Source: Pseudolabrys sp. (lineage in GTDB: Bacteria > Pseudomonadota > Alphaproteobacteria > Rhizobiales > Xanthobacteraceae). Taken from it: a stretch of 5,444 bases of DNA. The stretch covers positions 1 through 5,444 of the forward strand of contig JAFAQJ010000422.1 of assembly GCA_019246455.1 (NCBI GenBank). Direction: 5' to 3'. Positions 1 through 5,444 of the stretch are shown one piece after another (positions within the stretch are counted from its first letter, which is position 1; each line of letters opens with the position of its first letter). The notes beneath the pieces are model-generated. The model searched no databases. It was not told where the DNA came from and worked only from the letters and a program-made list of their open reading frames with translations. The translations under genes were made by a program, and so were the position numbers.

Positions 1-340
1 CCTCGACCTTCTGCATCGCCGAGCCGGGGGCGGCAAGAAAAGTCGATTGCAACACATGATAGGCGTTGCCGAAATCGACGAATTTTTTGCGCTCTTCGTC
101 GACCGGCAGAAATGCGACGTCCCATTTGTTGTCGGCGGCGGAATTCTGGATTTCGCCGGAAGCCTGGTGTGGAATGATCTGCGCCTCGACGCCGAGCTTC
201 TTGGCTAGCGCACGCCCTAAGGTGACAGCGACGCCTTTAAAGCCGCCAGTCACCTCGTCTTTCACGGCGAATTGCGCGGACGGCGCCGGCGCGACGGCGA
301 TGGCGACGCGCAGTGTGCCGGTTGGAGTGAGCTCATGCAT
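1..340 (-). CDS. Family-3 solute-binding (periplasmic-binding-fold) protein without signal peptide, partial
   Basis: The start and the first 113 codons are visible; the 3' end lies beyond the left edge. The sequence reads as the N-terminal lobe of a family-3 (amino-acid type) substrate-binding protein. It has an opening beta strand TGTLRVAIAV (residues 7-16), then GFKGVAVTLGRALAKKLGV (33-51), then WDVAFLPVDEERKKFVDF (73-90). R84 in DEER sits where HisJ/GlnH-type proteins carry the arginine that binds the ligand carboxylate. The expected role is binding a small, possibly amino-acid-like ligand. However, the protein starts directly at the mature-domain strand with no signal peptide, so export is not supported. 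Signal-less relatives of this type are, to my knowledge, common in Bradyrhizobium. The ATG overlaps the 3' end of the upstream membrane-protein gene by 8 bases (333-340), which suggests translational coupling. Only a weak purine stretch (GAGAAG, 350-345) precedes it. The family call is fairly sure; ligand and location are not. Confidence 0.85.
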   Translation of the reverse strand, partial: MHELTPTGTLRVAIAVAPAPSAQFAVKDEVTGGFKGVAVTLGRALAKKLGVEAQIIPHQASGEIQNSAADNKWDVAFLPVDEERKKFVDFGNAYHVLQSTFLAAPGSAMQKVE

Positions 341-1703
341 GGAGCTTCTCGACAGTGCGGGTGAGGCGAGATCGCACGCTAGCACTGCCAGCAAGGACGA
401 TGAACAACGCAAGCGGCGCGATCCAGACCAAGCGGCTTTGGTAGCGGTCGACCGGATTAGAGAATACGGCACAGATCACAATGTTGCCGGCAATAGCGAG
501 AAGCATGAAGGCGGCTAGCGCCACGGGGCCCGGGGCGAGGTCGAGTCGACGCCAGAACAATATCGCCCCCAGCAGGCTTGCCATTGAGACTGCTGCGATG
601 GAGACATGAACGGCATTGAGGACTCCCAGTACGCGGTCGACCGTCTTAGGGGTCGCGATTTGTCTTCCGCTTTTCAGTCTGGGCATGAGTTGTGGCGTCA
701 GTCTCCGCAGCGACTCGATCGCTGGCGCGATCCAGTCAGGCACGGTGCTGACCTCAGTTCTCATCATGAACAATTGTTGCACTGAGGTGCTGACGGCCTC
801 CTTGATGTGCATGCCGGGGTAAAGCTGCAGCGTCTCCACGATGATGCGCCGCGCCTCGGGCTGGTAGCCGCGCCAACCGCCGAGCTTGCCGAGTGGGTTG
901 CCTGGTCCCCATAGCCATTCATCGGCCGTCGCGGGAATTTCGTTCTTGAATTCGCACAGCCGCAGTGTGGGATCGGGACAGCGGTCGGCGACATAGCGCC
1001 CGACGATGCCGTCCTGCACCAGGCGACCAAACAGAAACGTCTCTCCTCCTGGCGTCAGCGTGAAGTATCCGGCGATCGCCCAGTTCGACAATGGCGCAAG
1101 GAGGAGGCCGGCGGCGGCCGCCGTGACGGGCCACGTCATGGTGGCGCGCGGCAGCGGCATCCAGCGCATCATGGCGAGCGCCGAAACCAGAGCGACGCAC
1201 AGCGCCAACGTTGCCATGTGGCTCGCCATGGCGAAAGCCACGACCGCTAACAGCCCCGTGCATTCCCACGTGCGGAGCCGCGTGCTTTGGAAGGCGAGGA
1301 GGTAGAGGGCCAGCACGGCGTCAGGCAGAAAAATGTCCGGCATCAACGTGTCGGCGTACCAGGGCATGGCACTCATAACGGTCAATGCTGCGACAACACC
1401 GAGGACGAGCGTAAGTCGCACCACGGCAAATACGCGCAGCATCGTTATCACCAGCCAGACCGTCAGGGCGGCCTGCGCCACTATGTTCGGCCAGAAATCG
1501 AGCGGTACGCCGGCTGCCAGGAACAGTCCATAAAGCGCCGAGCGGCCAAGTTCGAGTGTGCCGGTGAGGGGCCGCTCGAGATACCCGCCAGTATCGGGAA
1601 AGATTAGCGGAAATCCGTTCCACAACGCCGGCGCCAGTGCCAGCAATAGCGCCGTGGCTGCTGCGCCGATCCGTCTCGCCCGATCGCCCCCATTAATCTC
1701 CAT
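333..1703 (-). CDS. Polytopic inner-membrane protein of unknown function, GT-C glycosyltransferase-like
   Basis: This encodes 456 residues from the chosen ATG. Hydrophobic segments lie at about 12-29, 56-66, 72-90, 93-112, 122-137, 148-178 (probably two), 190-207, 358-384, 391-415 and 424-440. A soluble region of about 120 residues (231-350) contains C242 and C250. The basic RARR before segment 1 suggests a cytoplasmic N-terminus. Three features recall GT-C enzymes, which use polyprenyl-linked sugars: an acidic motif PDTGGY (36-41) in the first external loop, a second acidic patch WYADTLMPD (115-123), and DRYQSR (419-424) before the last segment. This is inference; I do not recognise a named family. 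The frame stays open to 1829, but that would overlap the divergent VWA gene. The ATG at 1703 directly precedes the basic n-region and first membrane segment, although no clear Shine-Dalgarno is seen. It is probably co-transcribed with the downstream binding-protein gene. A purely structural or transport role is possible. Confidence 0.8.
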   Translation of the reverse strand: MEINGGDRARRIGAAATALLLALAPALWNGFPLIFPDTGGYLERPLTGTLELGRSALYGLFLAAGVPLDFWPNIVAQAALTVWLVITMLRVFAVVRLTLVLGVVAALTVMSAMPWYADTLMPDIFLPDAVLALYLLAFQSTRLRTWECTGLLAVVAFAMASHMATLALCVALVSALAMMRWMPLPRATMTWPVTAAAAGLLLAPLSNWAIAGYFTLTPGGETFLFGRLVQDGIVGRYVADRCPDPTLRLCEFKNEIPATADEWLWGPGNPLGKLGGWRGYQPEARRIIVETLQLYPGMHIKEAVSTSVQQLFMMRTEVSTVPDWIAPAIESLRRLTPQLMPRLKSGRQIATPKTVDRVLGVLNAVHVSIAAVSMASLLGAILFWRRLDLAPGPVALAAFMLLAIAGNIVICAVFSNPVDRYQSRLVWIAPLALFIVLAGSASVRSRLTRTVEKLHA

Positions 1704-1755
1704 AGGTTGACGTTGGCACGGCAGGGAACGAAGGTCACGGGCACAGAGGTCGCGT
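1704..1755. promoter_or_regulatory. Divergent 52-bp intergenic region with VWA-gene ribosome binding site and weak -35 candidate
   Basis: This short gap separates two divergent starts, so both promoters must lie here or extend into the coding ends. On the plus strand GAGGT (1746-1750) sits five bases before the ATG at 1756. It is a good Shine-Dalgarno and fixes the VWA start. TTGACG (1707-1712) resembles a -35 box, but the sequence about 17 bases further on (GAAGGT, 1730-1735) is a poor -10, so a promoter is only tentative. No clear promoter or Shine-Dalgarno is visible for the minus-strand gene. Confidence 0.4.
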
Positions 1756-2928
1756 ATGTTCGTTACGTTCTTTTCCGAGCTTAAGGCGGCCGGCGTGCCG
1801 GTCACGCTGCGCGAATACCTTACGCTCATGGAGGCGATGGACGTCGACCTCGCCTCCCGTCGGGTCGAGGACTTCTACTATCTGTCGCGCGCCGCGCTGG
1901 TGAAGGACGAGCGCAACCTCGACAAATTCGATCGCGTGTTCGGCCAGGTATTCAAGGGCCTCGAACTGATGGGCGAGGCGATTGAGGCGGACATCCCGGC
2001 CGAATGGCTGAAGAAGCTCGCCGACAAATATCTCACCGAAGAAGAAAAGAAGCAGATTGAGGCGCTGGGCGGCCTCGACAAACTTCTTGAGACGCTCAAG
2101 AAACGGCTGGCCGAGCAGAAGGGCCGCCATCAGGGCGGCTCAAAATGGATCGGCACCGGCGGCACCTCACCGTTTGGCAATTCAGGCTACAACCCCGAGG
2201 GTATCCGGATCGGCGGCGAGAGCACCAACCGCCGCGCCGTGAAGGTGTGGGACAGGCGCGAGTTCAAGGATCTCGCCGACGACGTCGAGCTTGGTACGCG
2301 CAACATCAAAGTCGCGCTGCGACGCTTGCGCAAGTTTGCCCGCACCGGCGCGCCTGACGAGCTTGATCTCGATGGCACCATCAAGGGCACCGCGCATAAG
2401 GGCTATCTCGACATCCTGATGCGGCCGGAGCGGCACAATACCGTGAAGGTTCTACTGTTCTTCGACATCGGCGGCTCGATGGACTGGCACATCAAGGCGA
2501 CCGAGGAATTGTTTTCCGCCGCGCGCTCCGAGTTCAAGCACATGGAGCATTTCTACTTCCATAACTGCCTCTACGAGCGGGTGTGGAAGGAGAATGTGCG
2601 GCGCTATCAGGCGCACACGCCGACCTGGGACGTGATGCACACCTATCCGCATGACTACAAGGTGATTTTCGTCGGCGACGCCTCGATGTCGCCCTACGAG
2701 ATTGCGGTGACGGGCGGCTCGGTCGAGCATTTCAACGAGGAGGCCGGCTCAACCTGGATGGAGCGCGTGACACGCACCTACCCGGCCTGCGTCTGGCTCA
2801 ACCCGGTGCCGGAGAGGGAGTGGGGCTACACCCAGTCGATCGGCATGATGAAGCAACTGATGGGCAATCGGATGTACCCGCTGACGCTTGACGGTCTCGA
2901 CCGCGCGATGCGCGAGCTGGTGCGTTAG
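1756..2928 (+). CDS. CoxE-like von Willebrand factor A domain protein (COG3825 type)
   Basis: This encodes 390 residues, a normal length for the family. It has no signal peptide or membrane segment, so it should be cytoplasmic. A helical N-terminal region opens with FFSELKAAGVPVTLREYL (5-22). A Gly-rich flexible linker (about 122-155) leads to the VWA domain (about 225-385). The metal-site (MIDAS) loop is FFDIGGSMD (235-243). It has D237 and S241, but Gly239 stands where the classical DxSxS motif has its first Ser. A second conserved acidic loop is VGDASMSP (306-313). The family is known for acting with MoxR AAA+ ATPases in maturing metalloenzymes or other complexes, with the VWA part acting as adaptor. 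CoxE itself belongs to aerobic CO dehydrogenase maturation, but this standalone gene should not be read as evidence of CO oxidation. No MoxR gene is adjacent: the left neighbour is a divergent membrane protein and the right one an outer-membrane protein 114 bases away. The family is clear; the client is unknown. Confidence 0.93.
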   Translation: MFVTFFSELKAAGVPVTLREYLTLMEAMDVDLASRRVEDFYYLSRAALVKDERNLDKFDRVFGQVFKGLELMGEAIEADIPAEWLKKLADKYLTEEEKKQIEALGGLDKLLETLKKRLAEQKGRHQGGSKWIGTGGTSPFGNSGYNPEGIRIGGESTNRRAVKVWDRREFKDLADDVELGTRNIKVALRRLRKFARTGAPDELDLDGTIKGTAHKGYLDILMRPERHNTVKVLLFFDIGGSMDWHIKATEELFSAARSEFKHMEHFYFHNCLYERVWKENVRRYQAHTPTWDVMHTYPHDYKVIFVGDASMSPYEIAVTGGSVEHFNEEAGSTWMERVTRTYPACVWLNPVPEREWGYTQSIGMMKQLMGNRMYPLTLDGLDRAMRELVR

Positions 2929-3042
2929 CCGCCGCCTGACTGACGGTATATGTGATGGTTAAGGCGTCGGAGCAGGGCTGGACGACGCTACGACCCACGG
3001 GCAAAATAAGCATATTGTGCGAGTTGGGCTCAGGGGCATGTC
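2929..3042 (+). promoter_or_regulatory. Leader of the outer-membrane protein gene with ribosome binding site
   Basis: This 114-base non-coding gap follows the VWA stop. AGGGG (3032-3036) lies six bases before the ATG at 3043 and supports that start. An AT-rich patch (about 3003-3018, including CATATT) could hold a -10 element, but no convincing -35 pairs with it. No terminator hairpin is seen after the VWA gene, so read-through is possible. Confidence 0.4.
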
Positions 3043-3717
3043 ATGCGTCGGTTAATGGTGGCGTCCGTTTGTGCGGTCGTGTTCTGCGCGCCGGCGGTTG
3101 CGGCGGACATGGCGGTGAAAGCGAAACCCGCCGAAGATGTTTTCAACTGGAGCGGATTCTATCTCGGCGGTCACGCCGGCTACGGCTGGACGACATCGAA
3201 TATGTCGGCGGCCGACGCGGCGGCGATCACCGCGACCTATGGCGGCGTGCCCTCGCCGAAAGGTTTCATCGCCGGCTTCCAGGGCGGCTATGACTGGCAA
3301 CTCGCCAACCGCTGGGTCGTCGGGCTCGGGCTCGAACTCGGCGGGTTTGGCATCGACTCGGTGCATTCGACGACCGGCATCGCTCCGGTATCGTCCCTCA
3401 AATCGACGATCGATTGGGATGTAACACCGTTCGTGCGCGTCGGTTACGCCTGGGGCCGCACTTTGCCCTACCTGCTCGTCGGCGCCTCGTTCGACCGCAA
3501 CCATGTGCGCGGCTTCAATGGCGCGATCGGCGCCTTTGACATTGCCAACTGGCACACCGGGTTCACGGTGGGCGCCGGCGTCGAGACGATGCTGTGGAAT
3601 CGCTGGAGCGGACGCGTCCAGTACCGCTACGTCACAACGGACAGCCGAACCTATATCACGCGCTCCATCAGCGGCACGGGATCGCTGCTCGATGTCGGCA
3701 TCAACTATCGCTTTTGA
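3043..3717 (+). CDS. Outer-membrane beta-barrel protein, Omp25/RopB-like small porin family
   Basis: This encodes 224 residues. A Sec signal peptide (1-20) has a basic MRR start, a hydrophobic core and an APAVA cleavage motif; cleavage after A20 or A21 leaves a mature start near DMAVKAKP. Next comes the family hallmark FNWSGFYLGGHAGYGW (34-49), the first strand of an eight-stranded barrel. Alternating aromatic/glycine strands follow, for example GFIAGFQGGYDWQLANRW and VTPFVRVGYAWGRTLPYLLVG. The protein ends in VGINYRF; the terminal Phe is the usual Bam-complex recognition signal. The length suits a single-domain barrel, with no OmpA-like peptidoglycan-binding domain. Such proteins are abundant, usually multicopy outer-membrane components of Hyphomicrobiales. 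Roles in envelope stability or host contact are known for some relatives, but nothing here shows which applies. The good Shine-Dalgarno (AGGGG) and the signal peptide fix the start. A strong hairpin follows 16 bases after the stop. Confidence 0.93.
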   Translation: MRRLMVASVCAVVFCAPAVAADMAVKAKPAEDVFNWSGFYLGGHAGYGWTTSNMSAADAAAITATYGGVPSPKGFIAGFQGGYDWQLANRWVVGLGLELGGFGIDSVHSTTGIAPVSSLKSTIDWDVTPFVRVGYAWGRTLPYLLVGASFDRNHVRGFNGAIGAFDIANWHTGFTVGAGVETMLWNRWSGRVQYRYVTTDSRTYITRSISGTGSLLDVGINYRF

Positions 3718-3733
3718 TAGCGAACTCTAACGA

Positions 3734-3764
3734 GTATCGCCGGGCCTTTTCGGCCCGGCGATAC
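3734..3764. terminator. Bidirectional hairpin between convergent genes
   Basis: A perfect 13-bp inverted repeat (left arm 3734-3746, right arm 3752-3764) encloses a 5-base TTTTC loop. The stem is very GC-rich (core GCCGGGCC). It lies 16 bases after the outer-membrane gene stop and 23 bases beyond the stop of the convergent coiled-coil gene, so it can serve both. There is no T tract after the stem on either strand, so it is not a textbook intrinsic terminator. It may act as a weak terminator, a 3'-end-stabilising hairpin, or with Rho. Confidence 0.7.
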
Positions 3765-3787
3765 CGCGAAAACCCGGCAGCTTTCGT

Positions 3788-5218
3788 TTAGGCGGCGTTG
3801 GCGGAGCGCAGCGTCGGCGCCGGCTCTTGCGCGTTGCGCTGGCGCTGTAGCGCCATCACTTCGCGCATCAGCCGGGCGAAATCCTTGCGGCCGGCTTCCA
3901 GCGCACCCTCGACCACGGCGCGCTCCATTTTCTCGCGCTGGAGCGCCGCGGTGAGGTCCGCGATCTGCTGCTCATTGGCGCCGCGGCCTTCCTGCAGCTG
4001 CTTCTCCAGGAAGGCGACGCGGTCGTGCAGCGACTGCACAGCCTCTTCGGCACGGGCCAACGCGTTTTCCTTGCCGTTGAAGGCTTTCGCCAGCGCGCCA
4101 GATCGCTCGATCAGCGTATCGTGGGCTTGCTCGATCTCGCGCAATTGCGATTCCCGTTGCAGGCGCTCGGCTTCGAGCGCCGCGACCTTATTGGCTAGCG
4201 CATCACGCTCCTGCGCGATCTCGTGCGTGCGGCGATCGAAGGTACGCAGTTCGTCGGCGCGCGCGGTGAGGTGGTCGCGCGCCTCGATCAGCAGGCGGTC
4301 GGTCGAATTAGCGCGGGCCTGCAAGGCCTCGAACCGCATGCGTTGGGTGGCGAGCTCATTGCTGTGACGTTCGTTGATGTCGTCGAGCGTCGCGGCAAGC
4401 CGAGCGCGTTCGGTGTTGAGCTCGGCGAAATTCGCCTCGACATGGCGCAACCGGCCTTGTGTCGCCGTGAGACTGGTCTCGGCTTCGGCTAAGCGGCGCG
4501 AGAGGCGGCCGGTATCGGCAATGGATTTGTCGAGGGCGGACTGCAGCGTACGCTTTTCGTCCTCGGTCATCACCAATTTCTGACGGGCATTGTTGAGCTC
4601 GGTTTCGAGCGCGACGATGCGCTTGTCGAGCACGAGTTGGCGTTCGTTATAGCGCCGGTTCTCCTCGCGTAACCCGCTGGCGGCCGTCGTTTCCTGGGCA
4701 AGGCGCGCTTCGAGATCGGCAATCTGGGCGCGGCGGGCGGCCAGATCGACGGCGATCTCGCCGCGTTGGGTCTCGAGGGTCTTCGCGGTCTTCTGCGCGA
4801 AGGCCAATTCCTGGCGCAGCGCGTGCGCTTCCTTCTCGAATTTTACAGCCTTGTTCTCGAGATCGGAGACTTCGTTGCGCAGCTTGCCGTAGGCGACGCG
4901 CGTGTTGTTGAGCACGGTCTGAAGATTGATCTTCTCGCTCTTCTCGCGCTCGAATTCGCGCAGCGCCTTGGTGACCGGGTCGACCAGCTTGTTGACCGAG
5001 GCCTTGATCGTGTCGAGTTCGCCGATCTTGGTGTTGGCGTCGAGCAGGAGATTGCGCAGCGACTCGTTAGCGCCGCCGAGCTGGGCGCCGAGCGCCGAGA
5101 ACAGCTCCTCGTCGATATCGAGCGGATTGTTGATATCGACGACCTCGGCAGTCTGTTCGGTCTCGGTGTCGTTGGCCGGGGTGGGTTTGCGGGCGAGGAA
5201 GCCGCCGAATTTGCTCAT
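3788..5218 (-). CDS. Long coiled-coil protein, crescentin/intermediate-filament-like
   Basis: This encodes 476 residues with no signal peptide or membrane segment. A head of about 40 residues starts with basic MSKFGGFLARKP and continues into an acidic, disordered-looking stretch. A helical linker follows up to P81. The next 384 residues (82-465) contain no proline and are rich in Glu, Arg, Ala, Leu and Gln with heptad-like Leu/Ala/Ile spacing, for example ALEAERLQRESQLREIE (347-363). The tail (466-476) is short and contains P466 and P468. Head, uninterrupted rod and tail, with total length near the 457 residues of Caulobacter crescentin, match bacterial intermediate-filament-like proteins. 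Such genes are often labelled chromosome segregation ATPase, but no Walker motif or SMC head is present. The architecture is visible; a filament or scaffold role in cell shape or polarity is inference. AGGGAT (5232-5227) lies eight bases before the ATG and supports the start. A CtrA box and GANTC sites lie upstream. It is convergent with the outer-membrane gene and appears monocistronic within the window. Confidence 0.88.
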   Translation of the reverse strand: MSKFGGFLARKPTPANDTETEQTAEVVDINNPLDIDEELFSALGAQLGGANESLRNLLLDANTKIGELDTIKASVNKLVDPVTKALREFEREKSEKINLQTVLNNTRVAYGKLRNEVSDLENKAVKFEKEAHALRQELAFAQKTAKTLETQRGEIAVDLAARRAQIADLEARLAQETTAASGLREENRRYNERQLVLDKRIVALETELNNARQKLVMTEDEKRTLQSALDKSIADTGRLSRRLAEAETSLTATQGRLRHVEANFAELNTERARLAATLDDINERHSNELATQRMRFEALQARANSTDRLLIEARDHLTARADELRTFDRRTHEIAQERDALANKVAALEAERLQRESQLREIEQAHDTLIERSGALAKAFNGKENALARAEEAVQSLHDRVAFLEKQLQEGRGANEQQIADLTAALQREKMERAVVEGALEAGRKDFARLMREVMALQRQRNAQEPAPTLRSANAA

Positions 5219-5264
5219 TGTTTGTGATCCCTGTTGCGCCGATCCGCCCGGCCGTGGCGACGCC

Positions 5265-5301
5265 GAATCACTTTTTTCGATCTTAGGAGGACACTGGAAT
5301 C
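5265..5301. promoter_or_regulatory. Pair of GANTC (CcrM methylation) sites in the coiled-coil promoter
   Basis: GAATC occurs at 5265-5269 and at 5297-5301. One site lies just downstream of the CtrA box and the other near the expected transcription start of the coiled-coil gene. GANTC is the target of the cell-cycle methyltransferase CcrM, and methylation state modulates several CtrA-linked promoters in Caulobacter. The motif is short and also occurs in nearby coding DNA, so its role is supported mainly by position. Confidence 0.5.
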
Positions 5302-5306
5302 GGAGG

Positions 5307-5322
5307 GTTAACAGAAGGTTAA
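5307..5322 (-). promoter_or_regulatory. CtrA-binding box upstream of the coiled-coil gene
   Basis: Read on the minus strand, the site is TTAA-CCTTCTG-TTAAC, an exact match to the alphaproteobacterial CtrA consensus TTAA-N7-TTAAC. It ends 88 bases before the coiled-coil start codon. In CtrA-activated promoters such a box overlaps the -35 region. A possible -10 (TAAGAT, 5285-5280) lies 20 bases beyond the second half-site, which is somewhat far. Activation or repression cannot be decided from sequence. The box could also serve a divergent gene beyond the right edge. Confidence 0.75.
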
Positions 5323-5430
5323 TCGCCCTCGGTCGAGAGCGATATCACTCGCCATTTCAATAGCTTGAGGGGCAAAACCAAGGCCGGCCCCGCCGCTGTG
5401 TCGGTCCGGTCACGGGCCACAAAGTTTGGC

Positions 5431-5439
5431 TGTGAATAA
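5431..5439 (-). promoter_or_regulatory. DnaA-box match at the right edge
   Basis: The minus strand reads TTATTCACA, which fits the DnaA-box consensus TTATNCACA. It is a single site about 110 bases upstream of the CtrA box, at the end of the window, so clustering cannot be judged. It could be a DnaA-responsive regulatory site or a chance match. Confidence 0.35.
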
Positions 5440-5444
5440 CCTGC

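Noticed and set aside
341..472. In-frame upstream extension of the solute-binding gene that contains a lipobox-like AVLACD stretch
   Set aside because: The frame is open to 476, and SSSLLAVLAC looks like a lipoprotein signal. However, the available starts (GTG at 472, TTG at 412) would give an n-region that is far too long or a signal that is too short. The stretch overlaps the last membrane segment of the upstream gene, so its hydrophobicity is probably a by-product.
66..518. Plus-strand open frame of 150 codons over the solute-binding and membrane-protein genes
   Set aside because: It is antisense to two genes with clear family or membrane signatures, and its translation shows no domain-like pattern. 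High GC explains the long open frame.
1714..1729. TGGCACG resembling the -24 half of a sigma-54 promoter
   Set aside because: The -12 half should read TTGC four bases later, but the sequence is GGAAC, so the essential GC is missing.
1704..1829. 42-residue N-terminal extension of the membrane protein
   Set aside because: It would run across the divergent VWA start, is not hydrophobic, and lies upstream of the natural basic n-region and first membrane segment.
1735..2130. Minus-strand open frame of 131 codons under the VWA gene
   Set aside because: It is antisense to a clearly recognised coding region with a good ribosome binding site and looks like a shadow frame.
2952..3293. Plus-strand open frame of 113 codons beginning in the gap before the outer-membrane gene
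   Set aside because: Most of it overlaps the outer-membrane gene in another frame, and the Gly/Arg-rich translation is typical of a shadow frame.
3798..4367. Plus-strand Ser/Arg/Ala-rich open frame of 189 codons opposite the coiled-coil gene
   Set aside because: Its composition is the antisense image of Glu/Arg/Ala/Leu heptad codons, and no ribosome binding site or domain pattern is seen.
4766..5227. Plus-strand Leu/Gly/Val-rich open frame of 153 codons opposite the head of the coiled-coil gene
   Set aside because: It is antisense to the coiled-coil N-terminus and has no supporting signal. The hydrophobic look is expected from complementing Glu/Asn/Asp-rich codons.
5308..5355. 15-codon open frame upstream of the coiled-coil gene, minus strand (starts ATG at 5355)
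   Set aside because: It has no Shine-Dalgarno, and its 3' end and stop codon fall inside the CtrA box, which would lie upstream of the predicted transcript start.

Overview
The window is GC-rich, densely coding chromosomal DNA. Its gene families point to an alphaproteobacterium of the Hyphomicrobiales, most like Bradyrhizobium/Rhodopseudomonas. The evidence is a small Omp25-type outer-membrane barrel, a COG3825-type (CoxE-like) von Willebrand A protein, a signal-less family-3 solute-binding protein, and a crescentin-like coiled-coil gene with a perfect CtrA box and GANTC sites upstream. The assignment rests on recognising families by eye; no search was run. No RNA gene, insertion sequence, CRISPR array or phage gene was seen.

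Left part, minus strand (1-1703): a polytopic membrane protein of unknown function with GT-C glycosyltransferase-like features is followed by a periplasmic-binding-protein-fold gene that runs off the left edge. The two overlap by 8 bases and probably form one transcription unit.

Middle, plus strand (1756-3717): a VWA-domain protein of the kind that works with MoxR AAA+ ATPases is divergent from the membrane gene across only 52 bases. It is followed after 114 bases by an outer-membrane beta-barrel gene. A perfect 13-bp hairpin (3734-3764) lies between this gene and the convergent gene to its right.

Right part, minus strand (3788-5218): a 476-residue protein that is almost entirely coiled coil, with a short head and tail, resembling bacterial intermediate-filament-like proteins. 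Its upstream region (5219-5444, no gene) carries a TTAA-N7-TTAAC CtrA box and two GANTC (CcrM) sites, so cell-cycle control is likely. A DnaA-box match lies at the extreme right edge. The rest of 5323-5430 shows nothing I can name.

These genes do not form one pathway. They look like several small independent units of ordinary chromosome. The most interesting part is the cell-cycle-type promoter joined to a filament-like coiled-coil gene.
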